Source of the DNA: Pseudomonas orientalis
GTDB taxonomy: Bacteria > Pseudomonadota > Gammaproteobacteria > Pseudomonadales > Pseudomonadaceae
DNA: 64,000 nt
Direction of reading: 5' to 3'
Assembly: GCF_022807995.1 (NCBI RefSeq)
Contig: NZ_CP094351.1
Location: 706,001-770,000, forward strand
In this document: positions 47,324-57,224 of the stretch, in pieces
How the letters are laid out: each line of letters begins with the position of its first letter
Numbering within the stretch: position 1 is the first letter of the stretch
Position numbers and translations under genes: made by a program
The notes under the pieces: generated by a model
What the model saw: only the letters and a program-made list of their open reading frames with translations
What the model was told of the DNA's origin: nothing
The model's database searches: none

Positions 47324-47331
47324 AGGGCCGA

Positions 47332-47505
47332 TCAGCCGGCGGCGCGTTGCTGGCTGAGGGGAAAACGGTGGGGGGCCTGGATGCGGGCTTGCAAGGTGTC
47401 GACAAAGGCACGGGCCTCGGCCTCGGTGTGAAAAATAATCGACCGCTGGTCCAGGCGGACCTCCCATTGGGATTTTTTTGCTAACGCTTTTATCAGGATC
47501 TTCAT
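47332..47505 (-). CDS. Small conserved-looking protein of 57 residues
   Basis: Not recognised. It begins MKILIKALAKKSQWEVRLDQ, has a central HTEAEARAFVDTLQARI helix and a basic Gln-rich end. No signal peptide or membrane segment is present. GAGGAAG lies about 7 bases before the ATG at 47505, a strong site that supports translation. The 3' end lies 8 bases from the MFS stop on the opposite strand. Longer frames starting further upstream have no such site. Confidence 0.68.
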   Translation of the reverse strand: MKILIKALAKKSQWEVRLDQRSIIFHTEAEARAFVDTLQARIQAPHRFPLSQQRAAG

Positions 47506-47650
47506 TGCTGACTTCCTCACGTAAAAGAATCGTGGCAAAGGCGGCCAATATAAACCCGTATGCGCTCACAGATATGACAAAGGTCAACTCTCGGACTAAT
47601 GGTGTCGTCCATTACTTACACCAGTAATAGACGACACTGACAGCCGTTTT

Positions 47651-48664
47651 CTAGAACCCCTCCAACACGATCTTGCCCTTGGCCTTGCCGCTTTCCAGCA
47701 GCGCATGGGCACGGCGCAGGTTCGCCGCATTGATCACGCCAAAATGCTCGCCGAGTGTGGTTTTCAAGACGCCGGCGTCGATCAGCGCGGCCACGCGGTT
47801 GAGCAGGTTGTGCTGCTCGATCATGTCCGGTGTCTCGAACATCGAGCGGGTGTACATGAACTCCCAGTGCAGCGATAGGCTCTTGCGCTTGAGCGTGCTG
47901 ACGTCCAGCGCCTTGGGGTCATCGATCAGCGCCAGCTTGCCCTGGGGCTGCAAGGCTTCCACCAGTTGGTCCAGGTGATGGTCGGTCTGGGTCAGGCTGG
48001 CGACGTGGGTCACTTGCGGGTGGCCGGCGTGTTTGAGTGCCTCGCTCAATGGCTGGCTATGGTCGATCACCAGATCGGCGCCCAGGGCCCTGGCCCATTC
48101 CTGGGTCTCCGGGCGCGAGGCGGTGCCGATGACCTTCAGCGCAGTGAGCTGGCTGGCCAGTTGGGTCAGGATCGAGCCGACGCCGCCCGCTGCGCCGACA
48201 ATCAGCAGGCTCTGGCCCAGGTCCTGTTTGCCCTCGGGTATTTGCAGACGTTCGAACAGCAGCTCCCAGGCGGTGATGGCGGTCAATGGCAGCGCGGCGG
48301 CTTCGGCAAAGCCCAGGCTCTTGGGCATATGGCCGACGATACGTTCATCCACGGTGTGCAGTTGGCTGTTGCCGCCCGGGCGAACCAGCGAGCCGGCGTA
48401 GAACACCTTGTCGCCGGCCTTGAACAACGTCACTTCACTGCCGACGGCCTTGACCACGCCGGCCACATCCCAGCCCAGCACCTTGGCGGCGCCGTTTTCC
48501 GGGGTGACGTTCTGGCGCACCTTGGTGTCCACCGGGTTGACCGAGATGGCTTTGACTTCCACCAGCAGGTCACGCGGCCCGGCGACGGGTTCGGGCAGTT
48601 CGATGTCTTGCAGGGCGTTCACGTCGCTGATGGGCAGGGAGGTGTAATAGGCGATGGCTTTCAT
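47651..48664 (-). CDS. Zinc-binding-type alcohol dehydrogenase / quinone oxidoreductase
   Basis: MDR superfamily NADPH-dependent reductase of 337 residues. The GroES-like N-terminal domain (KAISVNPVDTKVRQ) has no structural-zinc cysteines, which fits quinone-reductase-like members. The Rossmann motif LLIVGAAGGVGSILTQLA is followed by VIGTASRPETQEWARALGADLVIDH. The ATG at 48664 is chosen over an upstream frame reading through a repeat. It shares a strand with the ABM gene, with a repeat doublet between them, and both face the LysR gene. Confidence 0.9.
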   Translation of the reverse strand: MKAIAYYTSLPISDVNALQDIELPEPVAGPRDLLVEVKAISVNPVDTKVRQNVTPENGAAKVLGWDVAGVVKAVGSEVTLFKAGDKVFYAGSLVRPGGNSQLHTVDERIVGHMPKSLGFAEAAALPLTAITAWELLFERLQIPEGKQDLGQSLLIVGAAGGVGSILTQLASQLTALKVIGTASRPETQEWARALGADLVIDHSQPLSEALKHAGHPQVTHVASLTQTDHHLDQLVEALQPQGKLALIDDPKALDVSTLKRKSLSLHWEFMYTRSMFETPDMIEQHNLLNRVAALIDAGVLKTTLGEHFGVINAANLRRAHALLESGKAKGKIVLEGF

Positions 48665-48690
48665 GATGTCTCCGGGGTAAATACGGTCAA

Positions 48691-48790
48691 TGCAGGAGCG
48701 AGCTTGCTTGCGAAAATCGTCAGCGATGACGCGATACTTCTGGTTGAACACGTCGTTCTTGCGTTTTTCGCGAGCAAGCTCGCTCCTACA
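48691..48790. repeat. TGTAGGAGCGAGC-family repeat doublet (variant arms)
   Basis: TGCAGGAGCGAGCTTGCTTG and CGCGAGCAAGCTCGCTCCTA face each other around about 60 bases. The left arm carries two changes from the usual sequence and the spacer differs from those at 29284 and 42517. It separates the ABM gene from the reductase gene. Confidence 0.85.
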
Positions 48791-48803
48791 AAAAAGGGCG
48801 TGG

Positions 48804-49097
48804 TCAGGCGAGAAACTTCAGGCGCTTGAGTTCGAAGTGTTCGATCACCTCGGCGGCCTGGCTCCGAAACGCCTGGATATGCGCACTCTGGTCGTGGTCG
48901 GCCAGGGCCGCGTCGTCGCTCCAGCGCTCGAGCATGTAGAACGTCTCGGGATGTTGCAGATCCTGGTGCAGGTCGTACTGCTCGCAACCGGGTTCCAGGC
49001 GAGTCGGTTCGAGCAAACCGCGCAGCAGGGTTTCCAGAGTGGCCTGTTGGCCGGGCTTGGCAATCAGTGTGGCGATGACGTTAAAGGCGGTCGACAT
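48804..49097 (-). CDS. Antibiotic biosynthesis monooxygenase (ABM) domain protein
   Basis: Small ferredoxin-like-fold protein of 97 residues. It begins STAFNVIATLIAKPGQQATLETLLRG and has EPGCEQYDLHQD and FYMLERWSDDAALADHDQSAHIQAF, the ABM pattern. Such proteins include quinol monooxygenases (YgiN) and other oxygenases without cofactor; the reaction is unknown here. The ATG at 49097 follows GGAG. With the reductase gene and the divergent LysR gene it looks like a small quinone- or electrophile-response set. Confidence 0.9.
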   Translation of the reverse strand: MSTAFNVIATLIAKPGQQATLETLLRGLLEPTRLEPGCEQYDLHQDLQHPETFYMLERWSDDAALADHDQSAHIQAFRSQAAEVIEHFELKRLKFLA

Positions 49098-49214
49098 ATC
49101 AACTCCGGGTCGATGGGGAACGGGATGGCCAGATGATTGGCTATTTCCAGCACAGATAAAAGCGGCTAAAACACAGGTCTGTTTCAATGGAAAATTGATA
49201 ATTGGCGGAAATTG

Positions 49215-50141
49215 ATGCTGCGCTTTGATGATTTGCAGTTGTTTGTCCGGGCCGCGGACCTGGGCAGTCTGTCGGCGGCCGCGCGGGTGATGGACCTGTC
49301 CCCGGCGGTCGCCAGCGCCGCGTTGAAGCGCATAGAACACCAACTGGGCACGCGCCTGCTGGCACGCTCCACCCGCAGCCTGCGCCTGACCGCCGAGGGT
49401 GAGGGGTTTCTCACCTACGCCCGCGCCGCGTTGAATTCACTGGATGAAGGGCGGCGCCTGCTGGCCAGTGGGCAGGACCATGTCAGCGGCATGCTGCAGC
49501 TGTCGGCGCCTTCGGATTTCGGGCGCAATCAGTTGTTACCCTGGTTGGATGATTTCCAGCGTGAATACCCGCAACTGAGCGTGCGCCTGCTGCTGGGAGA
49601 TCGCATCGCCGACCTGTACCGTCAGCCCGTGGACATTGCCTTGCGTTATGGCGAGCCCGAGGACTCCAGCCTGGTTGCCCTGCCCATTGCCCCTGACAAT
49701 GTCCGGGTGCTGTGCGCGGCGCCCAGTTATCTGGCCCGGTACGGCGAGCCGCGGCATCTGGAGCAACTGGCCCAGCACAATTGTCTGCTCTATATGCTCG
49801 CTGACCGCGTACACGACCATTGGCGTTTTTTCGACGGCAAGCGCGAGGTCAGCCTGACGGTCTCGGGCGATCGCGTCAGCGACGACGCCGACGTGGTGCG
49901 CCGCTGGGCGGTGGCGGGCGTCGGCGTTGCCTACAAATCCTGGCTGGATGTGAGTACCGACGTCGTGGCCGGGCGTCTGCGCCTGATCCTGCCGGAACTG
50001 CGCGGTGAGCGCACACCGCTTAACCTGCTGTGCGCGCACCGTGCGCAGTTGAGCAAGCCCGTCAACTTGCTGCGGGAAATGCTCGTGTCCCGTTGTGCGA
50101 CATTGACGGCGCAACTGTCGGAGCGATTCGCTGCGAAGTAA
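49215..50141 (+). CDS. LysR-family transcriptional regulator
   Basis: The 308-residue protein has an N-terminal winged helix (about 1-60) with LQLFVRAADLGSLSAAARVMDLSPAVASAALKRIE. A LysR substrate domain (about 90-295) resembles the CrgA-like subgroup (LSAPSDFGRNQLLPWL...IALRYGEPEDSSLVA). The ATG at 49215 is used; a TTG precedes it. It diverges from the ABM gene over 117 bases, the usual layout for control of the divergent ABM-reductase genes. The inducer is unknown. Confidence 0.93.
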   Translation: MLRFDDLQLFVRAADLGSLSAAARVMDLSPAVASAALKRIEHQLGTRLLARSTRSLRLTAEGEGFLTYARAALNSLDEGRRLLASGQDHVSGMLQLSAPSDFGRNQLLPWLDDFQREYPQLSVRLLLGDRIADLYRQPVDIALRYGEPEDSSLVALPIAPDNVRVLCAAPSYLARYGEPRHLEQLAQHNCLLYMLADRVHDHWRFFDGKREVSLTVSGDRVSDDADVVRRWAVAGVGVAYKSWLDVSTDVVAGRLRLILPELRGERTPLNLLCAHRAQLSKPVNLLREMLVSRCATLTAQLSERFAAK

Positions 50142-50278
50142 CGGCCTCCAGCAAAGCAGGACATTTCGCTCAAGTGCTGTCCGTATCCAGGCTGTAAGAC
50201 GTCATGGAACCGGCTGTTCTGGCCCCTATACTTTGGCGCCAACCGCAGCAGAAAAACGGTTCAACGGGGAGTCGAAAG

Positions 50279-50980
50279 ATGGAACAGGCACCATGTATCA
50301 GTCGTATCGCCAGCTTGCTTGCCGAGCCCAAGCGCACCGCAATGCTGTGGGCATTGATGGACGGTTCGGCGAAGTCTTCAGCGGAGTTGGCGACGTTCGC
50401 CGGGCTGTCGCCGGCATCGGCCAATGCCCATTTGGCGCGGTTGACCGGCAGCGGCCTGCTGCGGGTCGAAACGCGACGGGGCAAGCGGCTGTTTCGCGTG
50501 GCGGCGGCCGATGTCAGTGTCGCCATCGATGCGCTGGCGACGACGACCATGGCCAGTGCGGCGCGCACTGAGCCGGATGTTCAGCCACCCGCGTTGTCGG
50601 CACCGCCGCTGTTGCGTCGCGCCCGCGTGTGCCACGACCACCTCGGCGGTGAGCTGGCGGCCGCGCTGTACCAACGAATGACGCAGGCAGGGTGGATCCA
50701 GCGCTACGAACAACGTACCGAAGTGACGGTCAAGGGCATGCGGCATCTGGCGGAGCTGGGGATTTTTATCCAGGCATTCTCGCCGCCGTTGGTCTGTGAT
50801 TGTTTCGACTGGAGCCAGCAGCAACCGCACGTGGGCGGCGCGCTCGGCGCGGGGTTGTTGCGGCTGTTCCTGCAGTCGAACTGGGTGAGTGCCATTGACG
50901 AGTCCCGGGCCTTGTCTGTCAGCGACGCCGGGCTTGCGCACATCAACCGGTTGGCCGCATTGCAGGAGCGTCGCTCCTAG
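50279..50980 (+). CDS. ArsR-type winged-helix regulator
   Basis: The 233-residue protein begins with an ArsR-like helix-turn-helix (RIASLLAEPKRTAMLWALMDG...SANAHLARLTGSGLLRVET). It is followed by a long C-terminal domain with CHDHLGGELAAALYQRM and CDCFDWSQQQPHVGGALG. That C-terminal pattern occurs in a group of metal-independent ArsR-like regulators. The ATG at 50279 has GGGGAG upstream; a longer frame from 50204 lacks a site. It precedes the MFS gene by 83 bases on the same strand and might control it. Confidence 0.85.
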   Translation: MEQAPCISRIASLLAEPKRTAMLWALMDGSAKSSAELATFAGLSPASANAHLARLTGSGLLRVETRRGKRLFRVAAADVSVAIDALATTTMASAARTEPDVQPPALSAPPLLRRARVCHDHLGGELAAALYQRMTQAGWIQRYEQRTEVTVKGMRHLAELGIFIQAFSPPLVCDCFDWSQQQPHVGGALGAGLLRLFLQSNWVSAIDESRALSVSDAGLAHINRLAALQERRS

Positions 50981-51063
50981 TTTCGGTCAGGTCGCATCCA
51001 GCCATCGGCAACGCAGACGATGCCGCACACTCGTCCAGGGGTTTCTACACTTGGGGGTGGGGC

Positions 51064-52434
51064 ATGGGAATGCAGGGCTATAGCGCAGCAGAGCGTCTGG
51101 AACGGTTGCCCATCAGTGGTTACCACCGAATCATTTTCATCATCATTGCCCTGGCGTTTTTCTTCGACTCCATGGACCTGGCGATGATGACGTTTCTATT
51201 GGGTTCGATCAAAGCCGAGTTTGGTCTGAGCACGGCCCAGGCCGGGTTGCTGGCCAGCTCGAGCTTTTTCGGCATGGTGGTCGGCGCTTCGCTCTCCGGA
51301 ATGCTCGCCGATCGCTTTGGGCGCAAGCCGGTGTTTCAGTGGAGCATCGTGCTGTGGGGCGTCGCCAGTTACTTGTGCTCCACGGCGCAGACCGTCGAGA
51401 CGCTGACGCTGTTTCGCATCCTGCTGGGCATTGGCATGGGCATGGAATTTCCCATCGCACAGTCGATGTTGTCGGAGCTGATTCCGGCGAAGCGACGCGG
51501 GCGCTATATCGCGTTGATGGATGGTTTTTGGCCGCTGGGGTTTGTCGCTGCCGGGGTGCTGTCTTACTTCCTGCTGCCGGTGGTGGGTTGGCGTGACATC
51601 TTCCTGGTGCTGGCGGTGCCGGCGATATTCGTGCTGGCCATCCGGTTTTTCATTCCGGAATCGCCACGCTGGCTGGAACAGGCAGGCCGCCACGAGGCGG
51701 CGGACAAGGTGTTGCTGGGCATTGAGCAAAAGGTGCGTAACTCCCTTGGCGGCGCCGACTTGCCGGAGCCTGTCGCCTTGCCGCGGGTGGCGAGTACGCC
51801 GGGCACGTTCTTTTCTTCCTTTCAGCAGCTGTGGTCGGACCGGTACCGTCAACGCACGATGATGATCTGGAGCGTCTGGTTCTTTGCCCTGCTCGGGTTC
51901 TACGGGCTGACTTCGTGGTTGAGCGCGTTGTTGCAGCAGTCAGGCTTTGCTGTGACGCAATCGGTGTATTACACGGTGATCATTTCCCTCGGCGGGATCC
52001 CCGGTTTCCTGATGGCGGCGTGGCTGGTCGAGCGTTGGGGGCGCAAGCCGGTGTGCGTGGTGACGTTGCTGGGCGGCGGGGTGATGGCGTTCTTGTATGG
52101 GCAGAGCGCGGTGTTTGGCGGCAATGTCGGCCTGCTGATTACGACCGGCTTGTTGATGCAGTTCTTTCTATTTGGCATGTGGGCGGTGCTGTACACCTAC
52201 ACGCCGGAGCTGTATCCCACTTCGGCGCGCGCGACCGGGTCCGGGTTTGCGTCGGCGATTGGTCGGGTGGGGTCTTTGCTGGGGCCACTGGTGACCGGGC
52301 TGGTGTTTCCGATAACCGGGCAGGGCGGGGTGTTTGCCTTGGGCGCGTTGTGTTTTGCGGTGGCTGCGCTGGTGGTGTGGGTGTTCGGGATGGAGACCAG
52401 GGGCAAGACGTTGGAGGCGTTGTCCGAAGTCTGA
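51064..52434 (+). CDS. MFS transporter, sugar-porter/NiaP-like
   Basis: Inner-membrane transporter with twelve membrane segments in 456 residues. It has MFS motifs ADRFGRKPVF (loop 2-3), RILLGIGMGMEFPIAQSMLSELIPAKRRGR and PESPRWLEQAGR. The latter two and ELYPTSARATGSGFASAIGRVGSL resemble the nicotinate/benzoate-type branch (NiaP). Its substrate, likely a small organic acid, cannot be settled. The ATG at 51064 is used; a second ATG lies two codons on. Confidence 0.88.
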   Translation: MGMQGYSAAERLERLPISGYHRIIFIIIALAFFFDSMDLAMMTFLLGSIKAEFGLSTAQAGLLASSSFFGMVVGASLSGMLADRFGRKPVFQWSIVLWGVASYLCSTAQTVETLTLFRILLGIGMGMEFPIAQSMLSELIPAKRRGRYIALMDGFWPLGFVAAGVLSYFLLPVVGWRDIFLVLAVPAIFVLAIRFFIPESPRWLEQAGRHEAADKVLLGIEQKVRNSLGGADLPEPVALPRVASTPGTFFSSFQQLWSDRYRQRTMMIWSVWFFALLGFYGLTSWLSALLQQSGFAVTQSVYYTVIISLGGIPGFLMAAWLVERWGRKPVCVVTLLGGGVMAFLYGQSAVFGGNVGLLITTGLLMQFFLFGMWAVLYTYTPELYPTSARATGSGFASAIGRVGSLLGPLVTGLVFPITGQGGVFALGALCFAVAALVVWVFGMETRGKTLEALSEV

Positions 52435-52451
52435 CAGACACGATTAAACCC

Positions 52452-52479
52452 TGTGGGAGGGGGCAAGCCCCCTCCCACA
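52452..52479. repeat. Short palindromic repeat, collapsed form, between convergent genes
   Basis: A fused palindrome of the TGTGGGAGGGGGC family with an AA loop, identical in form to 1144-1171. It lies between the MFS gene and the deaminase gene, which converge here, and is probably also a terminator. Confidence 0.88.
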
Positions 52480-52509
52480 TTTAGCCTTCATTCATTCAGT
52501 AACTAGCGG

Positions 52510-53496
<987 letters not shown>

Positions 53497-53656
53497 CTAC
53501 AGGCCATGGCTGAAATAATCGGCAAAACCTGACCAGCAGGAGAGTATTTGATTTATTCGCACAAGGTGGACGTGAACTAAGGTGTAACGAAACGTTAGCG
53601 GCGTGGCGCAGTCTGTACCCCAACGATGACTGATTTGCCGTACATAAAGGCCCCCC

Positions 53657-54748
53657 ATGCTCACTTCCCTCAAGCAAGAAAAATTCATGTTGGTGGCGCT
53701 GATTGCCGCCATTGCCGCCTACCCGCTGGAACACTGGATGCTCCACAGCGGGCAGATAGTGGCGTTGCTCGCCGGCCTCGCCTTGATTGCATTTATCGTG
53801 ATGGCGTCGATGCGCGTGGCCCACCATGCCGAACAACTGGCGGAAAAGGTCGGCGACCCCTACGGCACCATGATCCTGACCCTGGCGGCCGTGCTGGTGG
53901 AAGTGGTGATCCTGGCAATCATGATGAGCAACGAGCCTTCACCCACGCTGGTGCGCGACACCATCTATTCGGCGGTGATGCTCGATATCAACGGCATCCT
54001 CGGACTGGCCGCGCTGATGGGCGGCATCAAGCATGGCGAGCAGTCCTACAACGATGACTCGGCGCGCACCTACAGCGTGATGATTCTCACCGCCATGGGC
54101 GTGTCGATGGTGGTGCCGGAGTTTATCCCCGAGGCCGACTGGAAAATTTACTCGGCCTTCACTATCGGTGCGATGGTGGTGCTCTACACCTTGTTCCTGA
54201 GAATGCAGGTAGGCCCGCACAGTTATTTCTTCAGCTACAGCTATCCGGAAAAGCGCCGCAAGAAATCAACCGAAGAAGAACACGCGCAGCCCGTGAACCT
54301 CGCGTTCTCGATCGGCACCCTGGTGTTTGGTGTGATAGTGATTGGCGCGTTGGCCGAGGTGATGTCCAAGACCCTCGACCTGGGCCTGGAAGGGACGGGC
54401 GCCCCGCCGGTGATCACCGCGATCGTCGTGGCGGCTATTTCCGCCGCGCCGGAAATTCTTACGGCATTGCGCGCCGCCCTGGCCAATCGCATGCAGTCGG
54501 TGGTGAACATCGCGCTGGGTGCGTCGCTGTCGACGGTGATTCTGACGGTGCCGGTGATGGAAGCCATGGCCCTCTACACCGGCCAGCCGTTCCAGATGGC
54601 GATGACGCCGGTGCAGACGGTGATGGTGTTTATTACGCTGATTGTCAGTGCGATCAACCTCAATGATGGTGAAACCAATGCCATCGAGGGGATGACGCAT
54701 TTCGTGCTGTTTGCGACCTTCATCATGCTGTCGCTGCTGGGGCTGTAA
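53657..54748 (+). CDS. Calcium/cation:proton antiporter, ChaA-like
   Basis: Inner-membrane exchanger of the CaCA family, 363 residues with about eleven membrane segments. Two alpha-repeat motifs are visible: EKVGDPYGTMILTLAAVLVEVVI in the first half and APPVITAIVVAAISAAPEILTALRAA in the second. An acidic/basic loop (EKRRKKSTEEEHAQ) divides the halves. It probably exports Ca2+ or Na+/K+ in exchange for protons. AAAGG precedes the ATG, and the gene stands alone. Confidence 0.9.
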   Translation: MLTSLKQEKFMLVALIAAIAAYPLEHWMLHSGQIVALLAGLALIAFIVMASMRVAHHAEQLAEKVGDPYGTMILTLAAVLVEVVILAIMMSNEPSPTLVRDTIYSAVMLDINGILGLAALMGGIKHGEQSYNDDSARTYSVMILTAMGVSMVVPEFIPEADWKIYSAFTIGAMVVLYTLFLRMQVGPHSYFFSYSYPEKRRKKSTEEEHAQPVNLAFSIGTLVFGVIVIGALAEVMSKTLDLGLEGTGAPPVITAIVVAAISAAPEILTALRAALANRMQSVVNIALGASLSTVILTVPVMEAMALYTGQPFQMAMTPVQTVMVFITLIVSAINLNDGETNAIEGMTHFVLFATFIMLSLLGL

Positions 54749-54777
54749 CCCGATTTCAAGAGCACCATAAGACCAAA

Positions 54778-54866
54778 TGTGGGAGGGGGCTTGCCCCCGA
54801 TGGCAGTGGGTCAGCCAGCTTATATAGGACTGACACACCGCCATCGGGGGCAAGCCCCCTCCCACA
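54778..54866. repeat. REPIN-type doublet between convergent genes
   Basis: TGTGGGAGGGGGCTTGCCCC and CGGGGGCAAGCCCCCTCCCA face each other around a spacer with GTCAGCCAGCTTATATAGG. The whole unit can form one long hairpin. It fills the gap between the ChaA-like gene and the 8-oxoguanine deaminase gene. A near copy occurs at 56378-56465. Confidence 0.9.
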
Positions 54867-54884
54867 TTTTGGACTGTGCTTGGT

Positions 54885-56243
54885 TTAGATTCCGGCGATC
54901 AACTGACGGGCCGCCCGGGTGTGATCGGCGATCAGAGCTTTCAGGTCGAGGCCTTCGACTTGACCGTCGATTACCCGCCATTGGCCTGCAATCATTACGC
55001 GGTCCGCTCGGTCAGCACCGCACAGCAGCAGCGCTGAAATCGGGTCATGGCTACCTGAGAAGCGCAGCTCATCGAGTTTGAACAGCGCTAGATCAGCCTG
55101 CTTTCCTACAGCCAACTCTCCGATATCCGTACGCCCCAGCAACTGCGCCGAGCCTTTGGTCGCCCAACCCAACACACCTTCAGGGGTGATTTTTTCCGCG
55201 CCATAACGCAGGCGCTGAATGTACAGGGCCTGACGCGCTTCAAGGATCATGTTCGAGGCGTCATTGGACGCGGAACCGTCCACGCCCAGGCCGAGGGGGG
55301 CTCCGGCGGCGAGCAGGTCGAGGGTCGGGCAGATACCGGAGGCCAGGCGCATGTTCGAACTCGGGCAATGGCAGATGCCCGTGCCGGCAGCGCCCAGGCG
55401 CGCGATTTCCTCCGGGTTGAAGTGAATGCCGTGGGCCAGCCAGGTGCGCGGGCCGAGCCAGCCGACGCTGTCGAGATAGTCCACGGTGCGCAGGCCGAAA
55501 CGCTGCAGGCAGAAGTCTTCCTCGTCGAGGGTTTCGGCCAGGTGCGTGTGCAGGCGCACGTCGAGCGAGGTGGCCAGTTCGGCACTGGCGCGCATGATTT
55601 CGGGGGTGACGGAAAACGGCGAACAGGGCGCCAGGGCAATCTGGATCTGCGCGCCGTCGCCGCGCTCGTGGTATTCACGGATCAGGCGTTGGCTGTCGTC
55701 GAGGATCACCTGGCCCTGTTGCACGGTCTGCTGCGGCGGCAGGCCGCCATCGGCTTCGCCCAGGCTCATGGAACCGCGGGTGAGCATGGCGCGCATACCC
55801 AGTTCGCGCACGCTGGCGACCTGCACATCAATCGCGTTTTCCAGGCCGTCGGGGAACAGGTAGTGGTGGTCCGCCGCCGTGGTGCAACCGGAGAGCAGCA
55901 ATTCGGCGAGCGCCACTTTCGTTGCCAGGGCCAGTTTTTCCGGGGTCAGTCGGGCCCAGACCGGGTACAGGGTCTTCAACCAGGGAAACAGTGGCTGGTT
56001 GACCACCGGCGCCCAGGCGCGGGTCAAGGTCTGGTAGAAATGGTGGTGCGTGTTGATCAGCCCGGGCAGGACGACATGTTCGTGGGCATCGAACACTTGC
56101 GCACAGGGCTGCGCAGGTTGTTGCGCTTGGGCCAGCACTTCGGTGATGACGCCGTCCTGCAGCACCAGGCCGCCACGGGCATCAAGGCCATTGGCGGTGA
56201 AGATCGCGAGGGGATTTTTTAACCAGATACGGGTCGCAGGCAT
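54885..56243 (-). CDS. 8-oxoguanine deaminase
   Basis: Zinc-dependent amidohydrolase of 452 residues that deaminates 8-oxoguanine to urate in P. aeruginosa (PA0142); guanine may also be used. It has GLINTHHHFYQTL for the metal, LHTHLAETLDEEDFC, LAHGIHF, CHCPSSNMRL and GLGVDGSASND with the final metal Asp. The family also holds chlorohydrolase/TrzA-like enzymes, so the substrate is an inference from close resemblance. A GGAG site precedes the ATG. Confidence 0.9.
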   Translation of the reverse strand: MPATRIWLKNPLAIFTANGLDARGGLVLQDGVITEVLAQAQQPAQPCAQVFDAHEHVVLPGLINTHHHFYQTLTRAWAPVVNQPLFPWLKTLYPVWARLTPEKLALATKVALAELLLSGCTTAADHHYLFPDGLENAIDVQVASVRELGMRAMLTRGSMSLGEADGGLPPQQTVQQGQVILDDSQRLIREYHERGDGAQIQIALAPCSPFSVTPEIMRASAELATSLDVRLHTHLAETLDEEDFCLQRFGLRTVDYLDSVGWLGPRTWLAHGIHFNPEEIARLGAAGTGICHCPSSNMRLASGICPTLDLLAAGAPLGLGVDGSASNDASNMILEARQALYIQRLRYGAEKITPEGVLGWATKGSAQLLGRTDIGELAVGKQADLALFKLDELRFSGSHDPISALLLCGADRADRVMIAGQWRVIDGQVEGLDLKALIADHTRAARQLIAGI

Positions 56244-56377
56244 TGGCCGGCTCCTCTGAATGATGGGTTCAGGTTTGCCAGCTCAGTGTTGCCCTGTCTG
56301 CTGATCCAGGGTCGCCGGTAAAGGCGAGGTGGGTAGATTACGTGTTGGTCCACATGCAGACAAGCGGACGCGGTCAA

Positions 56378-56465
56378 TGTGGGAGGGGCTTGCCCCCGAT
56401 AGCGGTGGGTCAGCCAATTTATATATGACTGATACACCGCCATCGGGGGCAAGCCCCCTCCCACA
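56378..56465. repeat. REPIN-type doublet between the deaminase and SDR genes
   Basis: TGTGGGAGGGGCTTGCCCCC and ATCGGGGGCAAGCCCC...CCACA flank a spacer with GTCAGCCAATTTATATATG. It differs from the doublet at 54778 by one missing G in the left arm and a few spacer bases, indicating a common origin. The rest of the 237-base gap holds only the deaminase leader. Confidence 0.88.
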
Positions 56466-56480
56466 GGGTAGTCGGTGAAT

Positions 56481-57167
56481 TTACCAGGCGATGGTGTCAC
56501 CCTTGTAGTCCACAAAATGATGGCCGCCCTTGCCGGTGTAGGCATTTACCTGATCCACCAGGCCACGCACGCTGGTCTCGACATCGATGTGCGCGTTTTC
56601 GCCGCCCATGTCGGTTTTCACCCAGCCCGGGTGCAGCGATAACACCGTTGGTTTGTGCTCGCCCAGTTGGGTGATAAAGCTGTTGGTCATGGAGTTGAGC
56701 GCCGCCTTGCTGGCCTTGTACAGCGCCATGTCCGAACCGTCGGGAATGGTGACGCTGCCCAGCACCGAACTCATGAAGGCCAGCACGCCGGTGTCCTTGC
56801 GGATCTGCCCGACAAAACGCTGGGCCAGGTTGATCGGGGCCACGGCGTTGGTGAAAAACAGCTGGCCGACTTCGGCCAGGGTGGCGTGCCCCGGCTCCTG
56901 GTTCGCGGGGCCCTTGACGCCGGCATTGACGAACAGCAGGTCGAAGGTCCGGTCTTTCAGGCGCTGGGCCAGGGCGATCACGGCTTGCTGATCGTCCATG
57001 TCGAGTTTCTCGATCTGCACCGGGCCCACGGCTTTCAGGGCATCGGCCTTGTTCGGGTCACGCACGGTGGCGGTCACGTCCCAGCCGTCCTGCAGCAGTT
57101 GCTTGACCAGGCCGAGGCCCAGCCCGCGCGAGGCGCCGATGATCAGTGCGGTTTTTGGCGTAGGCAT
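56481..57167 (-). CDS. Short-chain dehydrogenase/reductase
   Basis: Classical SDR of 228 residues. It has NAD(P) motif IIGASRGLGLGLVKQL, the adenine-site Asp in EKLDMDD, NAG in FVNAGVKG and Ser in FMSSVLGS. The catalytic YKASK is followed by ALNSMTNSF. The Arg in TVRDPNKAD suggests NADP preference. The product is unknown. It starts at ATG 57167 with AGGAAG ahead and runs with the YigZ-like gene. Confidence 0.92.
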   Translation of the reverse strand: MPTPKTALIIGASRGLGLGLVKQLLQDGWDVTATVRDPNKADALKAVGPVQIEKLDMDDQQAVIALAQRLKDRTFDLLFVNAGVKGPANQEPGHATLAEVGQLFFTNAVAPINLAQRFVGQIRKDTGVLAFMSSVLGSVTIPDGSDMALYKASKAALNSMTNSFITQLGEHKPTVLSLHPGWVKTDMGGENAHIDVETSVRGLVDQVNAYTGKGGHHFVDYKGDTIAW

Positions 57168-57224
57168 GAAAAGCTTCCTTTGGAGTCGCGGTTCAGGGAG
57201 TTGCGGTGAGCAACAGTAGCAGCT

